Shown: one piece after another, positions 1-9,470 of the stretch
Numbering within the stretch: position 1 is the first letter of the stretch
Layout: each line of letters starts with the position of its first letter
Source of the DNA: Mesorhizobium loti
GTDB taxonomy: Bacteria; Pseudomonadota; Alphaproteobacteria; Rhizobiales; Rhizobiaceae
Assembly (NCBI GenBank): GCA_014189435.1
Contig: CP050293.1
Span: forward strand, 5,461,001-5,525,000
DNA: 64,000 bases
Direction: 5' to 3'
Translations under genes and position numbers: made by a program
The notes under the pieces: model-generated
What the model was told of the DNA's origin: nothing
What the model saw: only the letters and a program-made list of their open reading frames with translations
Database searches by the model: none

Positions 1-76
1 GGCGGCCCATGGCGTGGAATTCGAGCGCTTCCTGCGCGCTGACGGACGGACCGTTGTTCTCGGTTTTCCTGGCCAT
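1..76 (-). CDS. NADP-type malic enzyme, N-terminal fragment
   Basis: This is the first 25 codons of a minus-strand gene that runs off the left edge. From the ATG at 74-76 it reads [20 protein letters not shown] and continues HAMGR. A QEAL-x-FHA-x-GR stretch is typical of the extreme N-terminus of rhizobial malic enzymes (malate to pyruvate plus CO2), the long form fused to a phosphotransacetylase-like domain. A purine-rich GAGGAA lies upstream of the ATG. A stronger AAGGAGG lies about 30 bases upstream inside a small hairpin (about 104-130). The gene is divergent from mutS, an arrangement I recall from other rhizobia. The identification rests on a short N-terminus only. Confidence 0.6.
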   Translation of the reverse strand, partial: MARKTENNGPSVSAQEALEFHAMGR

Positions 77-290
77 GATGGTCTTGATTTCCTCGCCGAT
101 GCAGCACCTCCTTGAGGCGGGTGCTTTGTTTCGGTCCGAATTAAGACCACGCGCCGCCGCGTGTAAACCGCCAGTGCGCGGGAATCGCTGTTCGCGTCGG
201 CAATTGCGGACAACATGCCATCCCGGTCGTCCCCCGTTTTTCGAAGCCCCGGCATTAAACCGCGCCATCACATCTGCTAGCGTGCCGTGC

Positions 291-3017
291 ATGAACATGC
301 ACAGCCCGAACGAGCCAGACGCCCCCGAGGCGATGACGCCGGTGCCGACCGCCCACGCCGGCGCCACGCCGATGATAGAGCAGTTCATCGAGATCAAGGC
401 AGCGAACCCGGATTCGCTGCTGTTCTATCGCATGGGCGATTTCTACGAGCTTTTCTTCGACGATGCCGAGAAGGCGAGCCGGGCGCTGGGCATCGTGCTG
501 ACCAAGCGCGGCAAGTATCAAGGGCTCGACATTCCGATGTGCGGCGTGCCGGTGCATGCGGCCGACGACTATCTGCAGAAGCTGATCGGCCAGGGATTCC
601 GCGTTGCCGTCTGCGAGCAGATCGAGGATCCGGCCGAAGCGAAGAAACGCGGCGGCAAATCGGTGGTGCGCCGCGACGTGGTGCGGCTGGTGACGCCTGG
701 CACCATCACCGAGGACAAATTGCTGGCGCCCTCGGAATCAAGCTTCCTGATGGCGCTGGGGCGGGTGAAGGGTGGCGCAGATCACAGTTTCGCTCTGGCC
801 TGGATCGACATCTCGACCGGCGCCTTCCGCGTCACCGACACCACCGCCGACCGGCTTTTGGCCGACATCTTCCGCGTCGACCCGCGCGAATTGATCGTCG
901 CCGAGCCGGTGTTTCATGATCCGGAGCTGAAGCCGGTGTTCGACGTGCTCGGCCGCGTCGCCAGCCCGCAGCCGCCGTCACTGTTCGATTCGGCCTCGGC
1001 CACCGGACGCATCGCCCGTTTCTTCGATGTGGCGACGCCGGACTCGTTTGGCGCGTTTTCGCGCGCTGAACTGTCGGCGATCTCCGGCGCCATCGCCTAT
1101 GTCGAGAAGACGCAGAAGGCCGAGCGGCCGCCACTGTCGCGGCCCGAGCGCGAGGAGCAGGGATCGACCCTGTTCATCGACCCCGCGACGCGCGGCAATC
1201 TCGAACTTTTGCGCACATTGTCCGGCAGCCGCGAAGGCTCGCTGTTCAAGGCGATCGACCGCACTGTGACCGGCGGCGGCGCAAGGCTGCTCGCCGACCG
1301 GCTGATGGCGCCGCTGACCGATCCGGTCGCGATCGGCGCCAGGCTGGATTCGGTGTCGTTCTTCCGCTCCGAAACGCGGCTCTGCCAGGCGGTGCGGTCG
1401 AGCCTGAAGAGCGTCGCCGACATGCCGCGTGCGCTGTCCAGGCTGGCGCTCAACCGGGGCGGTCCGCGCGACCTCGGCGCGCTGCGCGCCGGCTTCGAAG
1501 CGGCAGGCGCGATCGCCGAAATCTTTGCCGCGACCACCCTGCCCCAGGAATTGACGGCCGCACTCGCCGCCATCCATGCGCTGCCCCAGGCGCTGGCCCA
1601 GCATCTGACGCAGGCGCTTGGCGACGAACTGCCACTGCTCAAGCGCGACGGCGGCTTCGTGCGCGGCGGCTACCATGCCGATCTCGACGAGATGCGGGCG
1701 CTGCGCGATGAATCGCGAAAGGTGATCGCCGGGCTGGAACGCTCGCTGATCGACGAGACCGGCATCCGTTCGCTGAAAATCCGGCACAACAATGTGCTTG
1801 GCTACTACATCGAGGTGACCGCCAACCATCATGCAGTGATGACCGGCAGCGACGGCGCCAAGGCGCGCTTCATCCACCGCCAGACCATGGCCAACGCCAT
1901 GCGCTTCACCACGACCGAGCTTGCCGAACTCGAGACCAAGATCGCCAATGCCGCAGACCGGGCGCTCAGCATCGAGCTTGCCGCGTTCGACGCGCTGACG
2001 GCGGAAGCGGTCGGCGAGGCGGAGAACATCCGCGCCGGCGCCGATGCGCTGGCGGTGCTCGACGTATCGGCGGCACTCGCACTTTTGTCGGAAAGCGAAG
2101 CCTGGTGCCGCCCGGTGGTGGATTCGAGCCTCGCTTTCGATATTGCGGGCGGGCGGCATCCGGTGGTCGAGCAGGCGCTACGCCGTTCCGGCGAAGGCCC
2201 GTTCGTCGCCAATGATTGCGACCTGTCGCCGGAGGGCAGCGCCAAGAACGGCGCCATCTGGCTTCTGACCGGCCCCAACATGGGCGGTAAGTCGACGTTC
2301 CTGCGGCAGAACGCGCTGATCGCCATCCTGGCCCAGACCGGCTCGTTCGTGCCGGCGACATCAGCCCATATCGGCGTCGTCGACCGGCTGTTTTCTCGCG
2401 TCGGCGCCTCGGACGATCTGGCGCGCGGCCGCTCCACCTTCATGGTCGAGATGGTCGAGACGGCTGCCATTCTTAATCAGGCCGGCGAACGTGCACTGGT
2501 GATCCTCGACGAGATCGGCCGCGGCACAGCCACCTTCGACGGCCTGTCGATCGCCTGGGCGGCGGTCGAATATCTGCATGAGAAGAACCGTTGCCGGGCG
2601 ATCTTCGCTACTCACTTTCACGAAATGACCTCGCTGGCCGGCAAGCTGGCGCGGCTCCACAACGTCACCATGCGGGTCAAGGAATGGGAAAACGACGTCG
2701 TCTTCCTGCACGAGGTCGGCAAGGGTGCCGCCGACCGCTCCTACGGCGTGCAGGTGGCGCGGCTGGCCGGCCTGCCGGAAGCCGTGGTCGACCGGGCCAA
2801 GGAAGTGCTGCACCAACTTGAGGAGGGCGAGGTTTCGGGCAAGACCAACCGGCTGGTCGACGATTTGCCGCTGTTTTCGGTGGCGGTGAAACGGGAAGCG
2901 CCGAAGCCGGTCAAGAGCGACGCGCTGGGGGCGGCACTCGGCGATATCAATCCCGACGAAATGACGCCAAGGGAAGCGCTGGAGGCGCTTTACCGGCTGA
3001 AGGGGCTGGCGAAGTAA
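291..3017 (+). CDS. mutS: DNA mismatch repair protein MutS
   Basis: MutS recognises mismatches and small loops and couples ATP binding to recruitment of MutL. The 908-residue product has the N-terminal mismatch-binding domain with the [11 protein letters not shown] motif, in which the mismatch-stacking Phe and the Glu are kept. It then has connector, lever and clamp regions. The C-terminal ABC-type ATPase has Walker [10 protein letters not shown] near residue 661, Walker [11 protein letters not shown] and the ATHFHEM switch. The open frame reaches upstream to base 9, but the extra 94 codons look non-coding and are absent from the family. ATG 291 gives the usual alphaproteobacterial length; ATG 297 is an alternative. 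The gene is divergent from the malic enzyme gene. Confidence 0.97.
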   Translation: MNMHSPNEPDAPEAMTPVPTAHAGATPMIEQFIEIKAANPDSLLFYRMGDFYELFFDDAEKASRALGIVLTKRGKYQGLDIPMCGVPVHAADDYLQKLIGQGFRVAVCEQIEDPAEAKKRGGKSVVRRDVVRLVTPGTITEDKLLAPSESSFLMALGRVKGGADHSFALAWIDISTGAFRVTDTTADRLLADIFRVDPRELIVAEPVFHDPELKPVFDVLGRVASPQPPSLFDSASATGRIARFFDVATPDSFGAFSRAELSAISGAIAYVEKTQKAERPPLSRPEREEQGSTLFIDPATRGNLELLRTLSGSREGSLFKAIDRTVTGGGARLLADRLMAPLTDPVAIGARLDSVSFFRSETRLCQAVRSSLKSVADMPRALSRLALNRGGPRDLGALRAGFEAAGAIAEIFAATTLPQELTAALAAIHALPQALAQHLTQALGDELPLLKRDGGFVRGGYHADLDEMRALRDESRKVIAGLERSLIDETGIRSLKIRHNNVLGYYIEVTANHHAVMTGSDGAKARFIHRQTMANAMRFTTTELAELETKIANAADRALSIELAAFDALTAEAVGEAENIRAGADALAVLDVSAALALLSESEAWCRPVVDSSLAFDIAGGRHPVVEQALRRSGEGPFVANDCDLSPEGSAKNGAIWLLTGPNMGGKSTFLRQNALIAILAQTGSFVPATSAHIGVVDRLFSRVGASDDLARGRSTFMVEMVETAAILNQAGERALVILDEIGRGTATFDGLSIAWAAVEYLHEKNRCRAIFATHFHEMTSLAGKLARLHNVTMRVKEWENDVVFLHEVGKGAADRSYGVQVARLAGLPEAVVDRAKEVLHQLEEGEVSGKTNRLVDDLPLFSVAVKREAPKPVKSDALGAALGDINPDEMTPREALEALYRLKGLAK

Positions 3018-3154
3018 CTGTGGGACTTCGCGCTGCCAAATGTGCCTTCAAAAAAGTCGGACCGCTTCCCCGCGTATGCTCGCCGCGCAAGCACCAGCCT
3101 CTTTTGTCGGATCGCCAGAAGGGCATCCGGCGGCGCATGGGTGTGCAAGAAACA

Positions 3155-3174
3155 CCCGCCGCTTGCGCGGCGGG
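3155..3174 (-). terminator. Hairpin downstream of the protease operon
   Basis: There is a perfect 8-bp inverted repeat, CCCGCCGC-TTGC-GCGGCGGG. Read on the minus strand it lies 11 bases past the stop of the CxxCH gene and is followed by the T-rich GTGTTTCTTG. It could end transcription of the three-gene minus-strand unit, and it also lies downstream of mutS. The T tract is imperfect, so factor-independent termination is likely but unproven. Confidence 0.5.
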
Positions 3175-3185
3175 CGAACCTGGAA

Positions 3186-4841
3186 TCAGTGCGTTCTGCG
3201 GAAGCGCCTGAACGCGCCGGCAGCCTTGGCATTCTGCGTCCTCGCTTCAGTCACATTTGTTGACAGGTCGGCCAAGCCCTCCGCCAGCACGGTCTGTATT
3301 TCCGAACCTTGAATCTTCGCGTAGTCGTCCCGGATGATCGCAATCTCGGTCTCACCCGGAGCAGATACCGTAACCGGAGGGGCGCCCTGTGTGTCATGAA
3401 TGAACTTTTGCATCCCATCACAGCGTGCCGGCAAGAAGCTGTCGAGCAGCGTCGGCGACAGGGTTCCCGTCTCGGCGATGTGCGTGAACCCATTCGATGC
3501 CGGCCAGACAACGCCTGGTGCAACCTCTCTGCCCACGGCGGTTTGATGGCAACCGGCGCAACTCAAGGCGGAAGCACGCGTCAGGACCTGGTCGGGCGTG
3601 ATAACGGAGCCCGCCGGCAGCGACAGCTTCTTGATTTCCCTTTCAATGCGCGACTTGAAAACCGCCGAATCCTGCTTTCCAGGATCGTCACCAGATTGCG
3701 AGATGCTTTCGAAGTCGTTGAACTTGTCCTCGAACAGCGCGCTCAGCCTGTTGAATACGTCATCCTTGCCTGGTGTCGTCCCGTCTACCGAAGCCTCGAG
3801 ATCGACTTCCAGCAACTCCCTGACGTGGCTCACCAGGAAACTCTCTCTGAATTCCACGCCCTGGTCGATGAAAGCCTGAGTCCTTCCGGTCTTCGGACTG
3901 TCGAGAACCGTGTTGTCGCGATAGAATTCAGGGTTGGGATTGGACTTCACGGTGTCCGCCACGAAAGCAATGCTCTTGTCCGTCGTGGGAAAGGTCCTCC
4001 ACTCGCGCAACATCCAGGGATTGGTACCGGGGTCGTTCTTGGTCACGAACAGATTTCCCCTGACTTGCCCAAAGGGCAATCCGAAATGCTGATTGTGAAT
4101 GACCGGTGTAATCGGCGGGCCGCCGTCACCCAAGTCGCCTTTGTAGTAGAAATTCGCCAATGCCGCGGGCCTGTCGCTTTCGCTCTTCTGGGGAATCGAG
4201 TTCCAGAATTCCGCTATGCGCAGACAGCCCAGCGCACTGTGGCCAGGATCCGGATTGTCCACGGCGGCTTCGAAGATCAGGAAAAACCGGTCCAGCCGAT
4301 TGGATCCATCCCCCATCCCGTAAACCACCCGGTGCTCGCCGCAGTATCTCCAACTCGCAGGCGCGAGGTCGAGCCGGTTGAACAGACCAATCGGCCGCAT
4401 CCCGCGGGGATTTGCCGGATCCAACAGGACGGCGGCCTCAAGCTCCGCCTCGCCGGGGCGAAAGCTGGCATTGTTGCGTACGGTGCCGTTCGATCGATCC
4501 AGATTTCTAAAGGTGCGCAGCATCGATGCGAGCAGGCTTATCTGCTCTGACCTCGATGTCGCCAGCTGCAGTTGTTTGTCGACCGGGACACCGCTTGTCT
4601 GATCCGGCACAAAGCCGGTGGCGAGGATGGAGGCCAGGGTACGGGAGAACGAGAAATTGTCGTTTTCAAAGACCTTGGGGTCCCTGCCCACGGTCAACAC
4701 AACCGATCGCAGGGCTTCTCCGGTCAAGTGGACATTGTCAGCCTCGCGCGGACATATGGGTGCGTTCTGAGCCGAGGCGCTTGATAATAGAAAGGTCGCC
4801 AGCAGCAATGCCGCCGATTGCATGCGAAGAATGTTGCGCAT
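3186..4841 (-). CDS. Secreted protein with one CxxCH haem-type motif
   Basis: This 551-residue protein starts with a classical signal peptide (charged MRNILRM, hydrophobic AALLLATFLL, then SSASAQ). It has a single CAGCH motif at residues 428-432, the signature for covalent haem c attachment, preceded by a region with no family I can name. No distal Met ligand can be assigned by eye. A role as a periplasmic monohaem c-type protein, or simply a Cys/His protein, is inference. It is the last gene of a minus-strand unit with two secreted serine proteases, 24 bases after the subtilase stop. AAAGGG precedes the ATG by about 8 bases. The cargo of this unit looks less GC-rich than the neighbouring core genes. 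Confidence 0.6.
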   Translation of the reverse strand: MRNILRMQSAALLLATFLLSSASAQNAPICPREADNVHLTGEALRSVVLTVGRDPKVFENDNFSFSRTLASILATGFVPDQTSGVPVDKQLQLATSRSEQISLLASMLRTFRNLDRSNGTVRNNASFRPGEAELEAAVLLDPANPRGMRPIGLFNRLDLAPASWRYCGEHRVVYGMGDGSNRLDRFFLIFEAAVDNPDPGHSALGCLRIAEFWNSIPQKSESDRPAALANFYYKGDLGDGGPPITPVIHNQHFGLPFGQVRGNLFVTKNDPGTNPWMLREWRTFPTTDKSIAFVADTVKSNPNPEFYRDNTVLDSPKTGRTQAFIDQGVEFRESFLVSHVRELLEVDLEASVDGTTPGKDDVFNRLSALFEDKFNDFESISQSGDDPGKQDSAVFKSRIEREIKKLSLPAGSVITPDQVLTRASALSCAGCHQTAVGREVAPGVVWPASNGFTHIAETGTLSPTLLDSFLPARCDGMQKFIHDTQGAPPVTVSAPGETEIAIIRDDYAKIQGSEIQTVLAEGLADLSTNVTEARTQNAKAAGAFRRFRRTH

Positions 4842-4865
4842 ATCCGCATCCCTTTTTTAACAGAT

Positions 4866-6869
4866 CTACTCCCAGTAAGGTGAAGACGCAAAGACAACGT
4901 CCTTTACATCACTTAAATCCAAATCGGTGGACTTTCCCGAATTCCAGTCCAGAACAGACATCTTTGCAAACAGCTGATCGCACCAGCTAACGTCGACTTT
5001 TCGCTGCGTGCTATCATCCACCGACGAGTCCTCGGAGTAGATCAGGTATTTTTTTCCTCCATCCGGGATCGGATCCAGCTGGGCGATCTTACGTAAATCA
5101 GCCCTGTTGATTCTAACGTCTGGGCAAAGCGTTATTGGCCCGAGATCCTCACCATCCATGGTTACTCTTCCGATCTTGTCTTTCCCATCCGACAGTTCCA
5201 CCCAATCGGAGTAAACAGACAAGGCTTTTGCCGTGTTGAGGACGCGCCCGTGTTTCACATCCGACCAAAGCGACGGCTCGATGTCCGCGGAGAACAGAAG
5301 CCGCTTCTTGACATCAACGGGCAGCAGCTTCGCGCCATTGTCCTTCGTCTCCTGCGAGACCATGGCGGCGGCAAAAGACACCTGTGGCGCGGAGTAGGAT
5401 GTGCCGGTCCGTTCGCGAACCACGAAGTCTTCGGCTTGCGGATCGTATTCGAGGACAGGGACGTTGCAGCCCCAGGCCGCTATATCGACATACTTTGTCG
5501 ATCTGCCGGATGATGCCATGAGCTTACGGTCACCATCGACACCCGCAACGGTGATGATGTTTGAAACCTCGTCGCCGCCGCTCATGGCCGGATGAGCCTC
5601 GTTGCTTGCATTCAGCTCAAGAGAAGAATTTCCCGCCGCCACGACAATGACGAATGGGCTCTGCCTGAATTTGCTGAAACCTTTGATGTCCCTCTTGAAG
5701 GAAGCACTTATATTGACAACCGATACGTCGTGCCGCTTCTCCTGAACTTCTCCCAGGGCAAAGGTCAAACGCTCGGGATTGGCTCGAAAATTGCAGAGCG
5801 GAGCCTGGTCGCGGGAACGAGGTGGATCACACCTGTTTTCAATGATCCTGTAAGGTGCGATGTCGACAAGGCTGAACAATGGGTTCAGCCGCGCAAGTAT
5901 GTGGCCCCCTTGGGCGACCGTGTTTACGCCCGACCCGTGAAATTTCTTGTCATACTCTGGAAGGACCCCCATGTCTTCATCCAGCACCTGCTGCGAAATT
6001 CTCTTTCGAGAGTTCTTCATCGTCGGATTGCTGATCCCGTCTATTCCACTGTCGAATACACCTATCAATGTCGTGGAAGCGCTCCGCTCCCATTCCTTGC
6101 TGCCATTGTCTATCTCTTTGTTGAGCGTAAGGATCCTGGAGAGCTCCTCGATTTTCGTCTCGGCAATTTGCGTCGAGGAGACGCTCTGAGAGCACTCCTC
6201 CATCGAGTCCGCCTGGATGTAGCCCCAGTTCGGGTCGGACAGCTCGACGCCGCCAACGCCTCCCTTTTTCTTGAGCTCTTCTATCACGGGGCGGACGGTG
6301 TCCTTCCAGAGCGGAACGGAAACTTCAGGCTTCGGCAGATAGATGTTGGAACCTGGCTTCATCTCGCCGTTGGCTCCCAGCTTGCTCCTGTTCACATAGG
6401 TGGCCAGGTCCTGGAATGTCTCCCACGCCGCTATTCCTTCCGGCGCGCTACGCTGTCCCTGATAAATCTTCCAGAGATTGTCGCCATTCTTCACCACGTA
6501 GCGTTTAAGCTCCTGGCCGACACAGTATGGAATGTATACGCTTTGGTCTGGGGGAGCTTGCTGGTCGAGCCCGATGGCCGGCTGATTGTTCAGAACCTTC
6601 ATGACTTCTTCCGCGCGCTGCATATAGCTATCGCTTGCGCCCGGGCAGGCACGACCGATCAAAGCCCGAAACGTGTCCCCGTCGGATGGAGTGGCTGGAA
6701 TAGGCCCAGCGGATTCCATCAGCACGGACTCCGTCTGCTCCAAGGCCGACTTTGTCGGTGTCTCGATGACGACTATCTGCTGATCGTTGTTCTCAACCGT
6801 ATCGAGATCCTGCCCCGCGACGGGCGAGACCGATATCAAGACGGCAGCGCTCAGAACACAAAAACGCAT
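4866..6869 (-). CDS. Secreted subtilisin-like (S8) protease with LysM-like segment
   Basis: This is a probable exported serine endopeptidase of 667 residues. With the start at 6869 it has a signal peptide (MRFCVLSAAVLISVSPVAG). A LysM-like stretch, YVVKNGDNLWKIYQ, lies near residues 124-180 and could bind peptidoglycan. The S8 catalytic domain has Asp in GVFDSGIDG (about 273), His in FHGSGV (about 311), the oxyanion Asn in AAGNSS (about 414) and Ser in GTSYSAP (about 491). A further 130-residue C-terminal part is unassigned. The ATG at 6869 is preferred over 6896 because GAGGGTGGG precedes it and the signal peptide then begins correctly. It starts 11 bases after the trypsin-like gene ends, so the two are probably co-transcribed. 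The substrate is unknown. Confidence 0.85.
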   Translation of the reverse strand: MRFCVLSAAVLISVSPVAGQDLDTVENNDQQIVVIETPTKSALEQTESVLMESAGPIPATPSDGDTFRALIGRACPGASDSYMQRAEEVMKVLNNQPAIGLDQQAPPDQSVYIPYCVGQELKRYVVKNGDNLWKIYQGQRSAPEGIAAWETFQDLATYVNRSKLGANGEMKPGSNIYLPKPEVSVPLWKDTVRPVIEELKKKGGVGGVELSDPNWGYIQADSMEECSQSVSSTQIAETKIEELSRILTLNKEIDNGSKEWERSASTTLIGVFDSGIDGISNPTMKNSRKRISQQVLDEDMGVLPEYDKKFHGSGVNTVAQGGHILARLNPLFSLVDIAPYRIIENRCDPPRSRDQAPLCNFRANPERLTFALGEVQEKRHDVSVVNISASFKRDIKGFSKFRQSPFVIVVAAGNSSLELNASNEAHPAMSGGDEVSNIITVAGVDGDRKLMASSGRSTKYVDIAAWGCNVPVLEYDPQAEDFVVRERTGTSYSAPQVSFAAAMVSQETKDNGAKLLPVDVKKRLLFSADIEPSLWSDVKHGRVLNTAKALSVYSDWVELSDGKDKIGRVTMDGEDLGPITLCPDVRINRADLRKIAQLDPIPDGGKKYLIYSEDSSVDDSTQRKVDVSWCDQLFAKMSVLDWNSGKSTDLDLSDVKDVVFASSPYWE

Positions 6870-6880
6870 CTCGCCCACCC

Positions 6881-7672
6881 TCAAAAAGGCCGGCACCCCT
6901 TTGCCGACGGATCTATGCCGCAGATTGAAGCCTTGTTCTGCCCGCTCCAGGCGATCGCCCAGGCCACAAAACCCTCCGTCGCGGTCGGCGACAGGAAAGA
7001 GTACTGGTTTATATCCCCACGAGAGTTGATCCCGATGACAAGGCGTCTGCTGGCGTCGTTGTCCAAGGCAAAATAAGCAGCGCCTCCGCTGTCGCCGAAA
7101 CAGATCGCGGCATCGCCTTTGGTGGTCGCAAATCCCTTGGCATTCTCAGGGCGCAGCAGCAGGGCGGCGCCGCCAAGGTGTAGCACGCCAAATGAAGCGT
7201 CGGAGCCGCCTGCCTTGACGCACCCAAAACCAAGAAGCAGCACCTGTTGTCCCACTCTGGGATATGAAATCGATGTGCTTATCGTCTCGAACGGGAAGCC
7301 TGTAAGCCCGTCCTTGACATAGCACAGCGAGAAATCCGAGGCAGGATCGCCATTGCCATAGCCAGGATGGTTCGTGCAGGTCACGGACAGGGTCTTTCCC
7401 GCATTCAGCACCGTGGCCGTGGCGCCAGACGTCACGCAATGAGCGGCCGTCAGAATCACATTCTTGCCAACGGCTGTACTCGTGCAGCCTCCGGTGCCGA
7501 CCCTGAAGATAAACGTCGCCGGCCAAGCCGCCGGCGAGACGGGCTTGGCTCCGACAACTTCGAGATCGGCCGGGATTTCATCAGGGGGTTCGATGGGCGC
7601 CGCCATTTCCTGCCCATAAGTTGGGCAGGAAATTGAACCCAAACAAAATGCAATGGCTGCCGCCTTAAGCAT
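6881..7672 (-). CDS. Secreted trypsin-like (S1) serine protease
   Basis: This 263-residue exported protease of the chymotrypsin fold has a signal peptide (MLKAAAIAFCLGSISC), a short Pro-rich segment and then the S1 domain. The catalytic triad is visible as His78 in LTAAHC, Asp113 in ASDFSLC and Ser195 in FGDSGG. Several Cys residues could form disulfides. The start at 7672 follows GGGGAGAAAA and gives a proper signal peptide; the frame extends 33 codons further upstream without support. It is the first gene of a protease - protease - CxxCH unit. A zymogen-type activation of the downstream subtilase is possible but is inference. Confidence 0.85.
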   Translation of the reverse strand: MLKAAAIAFCLGSISCPTYGQEMAAPIEPPDEIPADLEVVGAKPVSPAAWPATFIFRVGTGGCTSTAVGKNVILTAAHCVTSGATATVLNAGKTLSVTCTNHPGYGNGDPASDFSLCYVKDGLTGFPFETISTSISYPRVGQQVLLLGFGCVKAGGSDASFGVLHLGGAALLLRPENAKGFATTKGDAAICFGDSGGAAYFALDNDASRRLVIGINSRGDINQYSFLSPTATEGFVAWAIAWSGQNKASICGIDPSAKGCRPF

Positions 7673-8120
7673 TTTTTCTCCCCTGCCGTTCAAGTTGACA
7701 TGGAAATGCGCATTCTGCAATACTGTTACGGCAAGGGGTTTTCTATTATTTATACAACGCCTGTTGAACAATTCATCGCCAGCGTCTATTGGCGCGGTGG
7801 GATTTTGCAGTGCCAGATTTACATAATTGTTTTATTTTTCAACAAGATGGGGCTCGATTCGACGCAATCCGGCGCACCGAAGAGTTCACCGCTCCAGATT
7901 TCCGCAACCTAGGATGTCGTTACTTTTGTCGCGATTTCTCTGCTTGTACGTCGCACCGTACCCGCCAGACCGGGCAAGATCATCGCGGAACAGGGCGTGC
8001 GAAAATCGCCCGAATGCATGTCGTTCTCTCAAAACCGGGGGCACTTTTGGGCGACATGCGCTGGACGGCTGATCGCGGAGGATGCGAGGCAAGCCGTCGA
8101 CGCCTCGATTGTTTCAGCGC
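7673..8120. other. Gene-free stretch before the protease operon
   Basis: These 448 bases between the trypsin-like gene and the aldo/keto reductase gene hold no convincing gene. The part at about 7690-7870 is clearly more AT-rich than its surroundings and should contain the promoter of the protease unit. I could not pick a convincing -35/-10 pair. The rest shows no repeat or structure that I can support. Confidence 0.6.
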
Positions 8121-8966
8121 TTAGATCGTCTCCAGGCCACGTTTGCGCGCCGGTGGCGGGAAGGCGCGGTCGAGTTCGGCGAGGTCTTCGTCCGTAAGCT
8201 TGATGTCGAGCGCGGCGACATTCTGGCGGACATGCTCCTGGCTGCTGGCCTTCGGGATGGCGATGACGCCCGGCTGGTGCACCACCCAGGCCAGGGCGAT
8301 CTGTGCCGGGGTCGCATTGTGGCGGGCGGCGACGGCGTCAAGCCTGGTATTGCGCGCCAGCGCGCCCTGCTCGACCGGCGAATAGGCCATCAAGGGGATG
8401 CCGCGCTGCCGGCTCCACGGCGCCAGGTCGAATTCGAGGCCACGCCGGACCAGATTGTAGAGCACCTGGTTGGTCTGGACATTGCCGCCATCGGACAAGC
8501 CGATCAGCTCTTCCATCTCGTCGGTGTCGAAATTGCTGACGCCCCAGTGGTGGATCTTGCCGGCCTTTTTCAGAGCCTCGAAGGCCGCGACCGTCTCCGT
8601 CAGAGGCACGCTGCCGGGCCAATGCAGCAGATAGAGGTCGATGCGGTCGGTGCGCAGGCGCTTCAGGCTGTTCTCGCAGGCGCGCTGCACGCCGGCGCGC
8701 GAAGCGTTTGACGGCAGCACTTTCGAAACCAGGAAGGTCTCGTCGCGGCGCCCGGCAATAGCCTCGGCCACCACCTCCTCGGCGCCGCCGCTGGCATACA
8801 TTTCAGCGGTGTCGATCAGCGTGATGCCGAGGTCGAGGCCGAACTTGAGAGCATTCACCTCATCGGTACGGCGACTGATAGCCTCGCCCATCTTCCATGT
8901 CCCCTGGCCAAGCAGTTGAACGGCTTCGCCTGAGGGCAGTTTGGTGGTTCTGATGGTCGATGGCAT
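8121..8966 (-). CDS. Aldo/keto reductase
   Basis: This 281-residue NADPH-dependent oxidoreductase of the AKR superfamily has a TIM-barrel fold. The catalytic tetrad can be read off as Asp and Tyr in LIDTAEMY, Lys in FLVSKV and His in LLHWPG. Cofactor-binding residues occur in WGVSNFD, VLYNL and the C-terminal IPKASSQEH. The first residues [13 protein letters not shown] fit the usual start, so ATG 8966 is chosen over the upstream 9062, which would run through non-family sequence. The ribosome site is weak. The substrate cannot be told from sequence. It is on the same strand as the DUF305/copper ATPase genes, with a 68-base gap. Confidence 0.9.
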   Translation of the reverse strand: MPSTIRTTKLPSGEAVQLLGQGTWKMGEAISRRTDEVNALKFGLDLGITLIDTAEMYASGGAEEVVAEAIAGRRDETFLVSKVLPSNASRAGVQRACENSLKRLRTDRIDLYLLHWPGSVPLTETVAAFEALKKAGKIHHWGVSNFDTDEMEELIGLSDGGNVQTNQVLYNLVRRGLEFDLAPWSRQRGIPLMAYSPVEQGALARNTRLDAVAARHNATPAQIALAWVVHQPGVIAIPKASSQEHVRQNVAALDIKLTDEDLAELDRAFPPPARKRGLETI

Positions 8967-9034
8967 GGCGGGTTCCAGTTGGGGCCGGATCGCACCACAG
9001 GCTGGGCGAGAAATCCAGAGGCGTTCGCGAAAGC

Positions 9035-9427
9035 TTACTGCACCGGATGGGCGGCGAGCCAATCCTGCATCTGCTTGATCTCGGCTTCCTGCGCGGCGAT
9101 GACGCCTTCGGCGAGCTTGCGGATTTCCGGATCCTTGCCGTTGGCAAGCTCGACCTTGGCCATGTCGATGGCACCCTGATGATGCGGGATCATGCCGCGG
9201 ACGAAATCGACATCGGCATTGCCGGTATATTCAGATGCCATCATGTCGGCATGCATCTTGTCCATCGCCGCCTTGTAGCCTTCGGTCGAAGGGCTGGTCG
9301 CGTCCGTCGACATGCCAGCCATGTCGTGTTTCATCTCCTCGCTCTGTGCCGGGACGCTTTCGAGGAAGACGGCAAGCAGCATTCCGGCCGCCATCAGCAG
9401 CAGCACGAGTTTTTTGGCCAAGGTCAT
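9035..9427 (-). CDS. DUF305 (CopM-like) periplasmic protein
   Basis: This 130-residue exported protein has a hydrophobic N-terminus ([18 protein letters not shown]). Its DUF305 domain carries MHADMM, the hallmark [16 protein letters not shown] and a C-terminal KQMQDWL helix. The paired His and many Met residues suit Cu(I)/Cu(II) binding, as described for CopM-type members. It follows the copper ATPase gene by 43 bases on the same strand and probably shares its copper-inducible promoter. AGGAG precedes the ATG by about 7 bases. A periplasmic copper-buffering role is inference from family and context. Confidence 0.85.
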   Translation of the reverse strand: MTLAKKLVLLLMAAGMLLAVFLESVPAQSEEMKHDMAGMSTDATSPSTEGYKAAMDKMHADMMASEYTGNADVDFVRGMIPHHQGAIDMAKVELANGKDPEIRKLAEGVIAAQEAEIKQMQDWLAAHPVQ

Positions 9428-9470
9428 TCATGGTCTCCTGTTGAGTGGGTTTCGTATTTGGGGGCTTGGC

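Noticed and set aside
9..290. N-terminal extension of MutS
   Set aside because: The extra 94 codons cover the divergent malic enzyme start and promoter region and match nothing in MutS proteins.
7700..7912. 70-codon frame upstream of the protease operon
   Set aside because: It lies in AT-rich promoter DNA, has no ribosome site and reads like random sequence.
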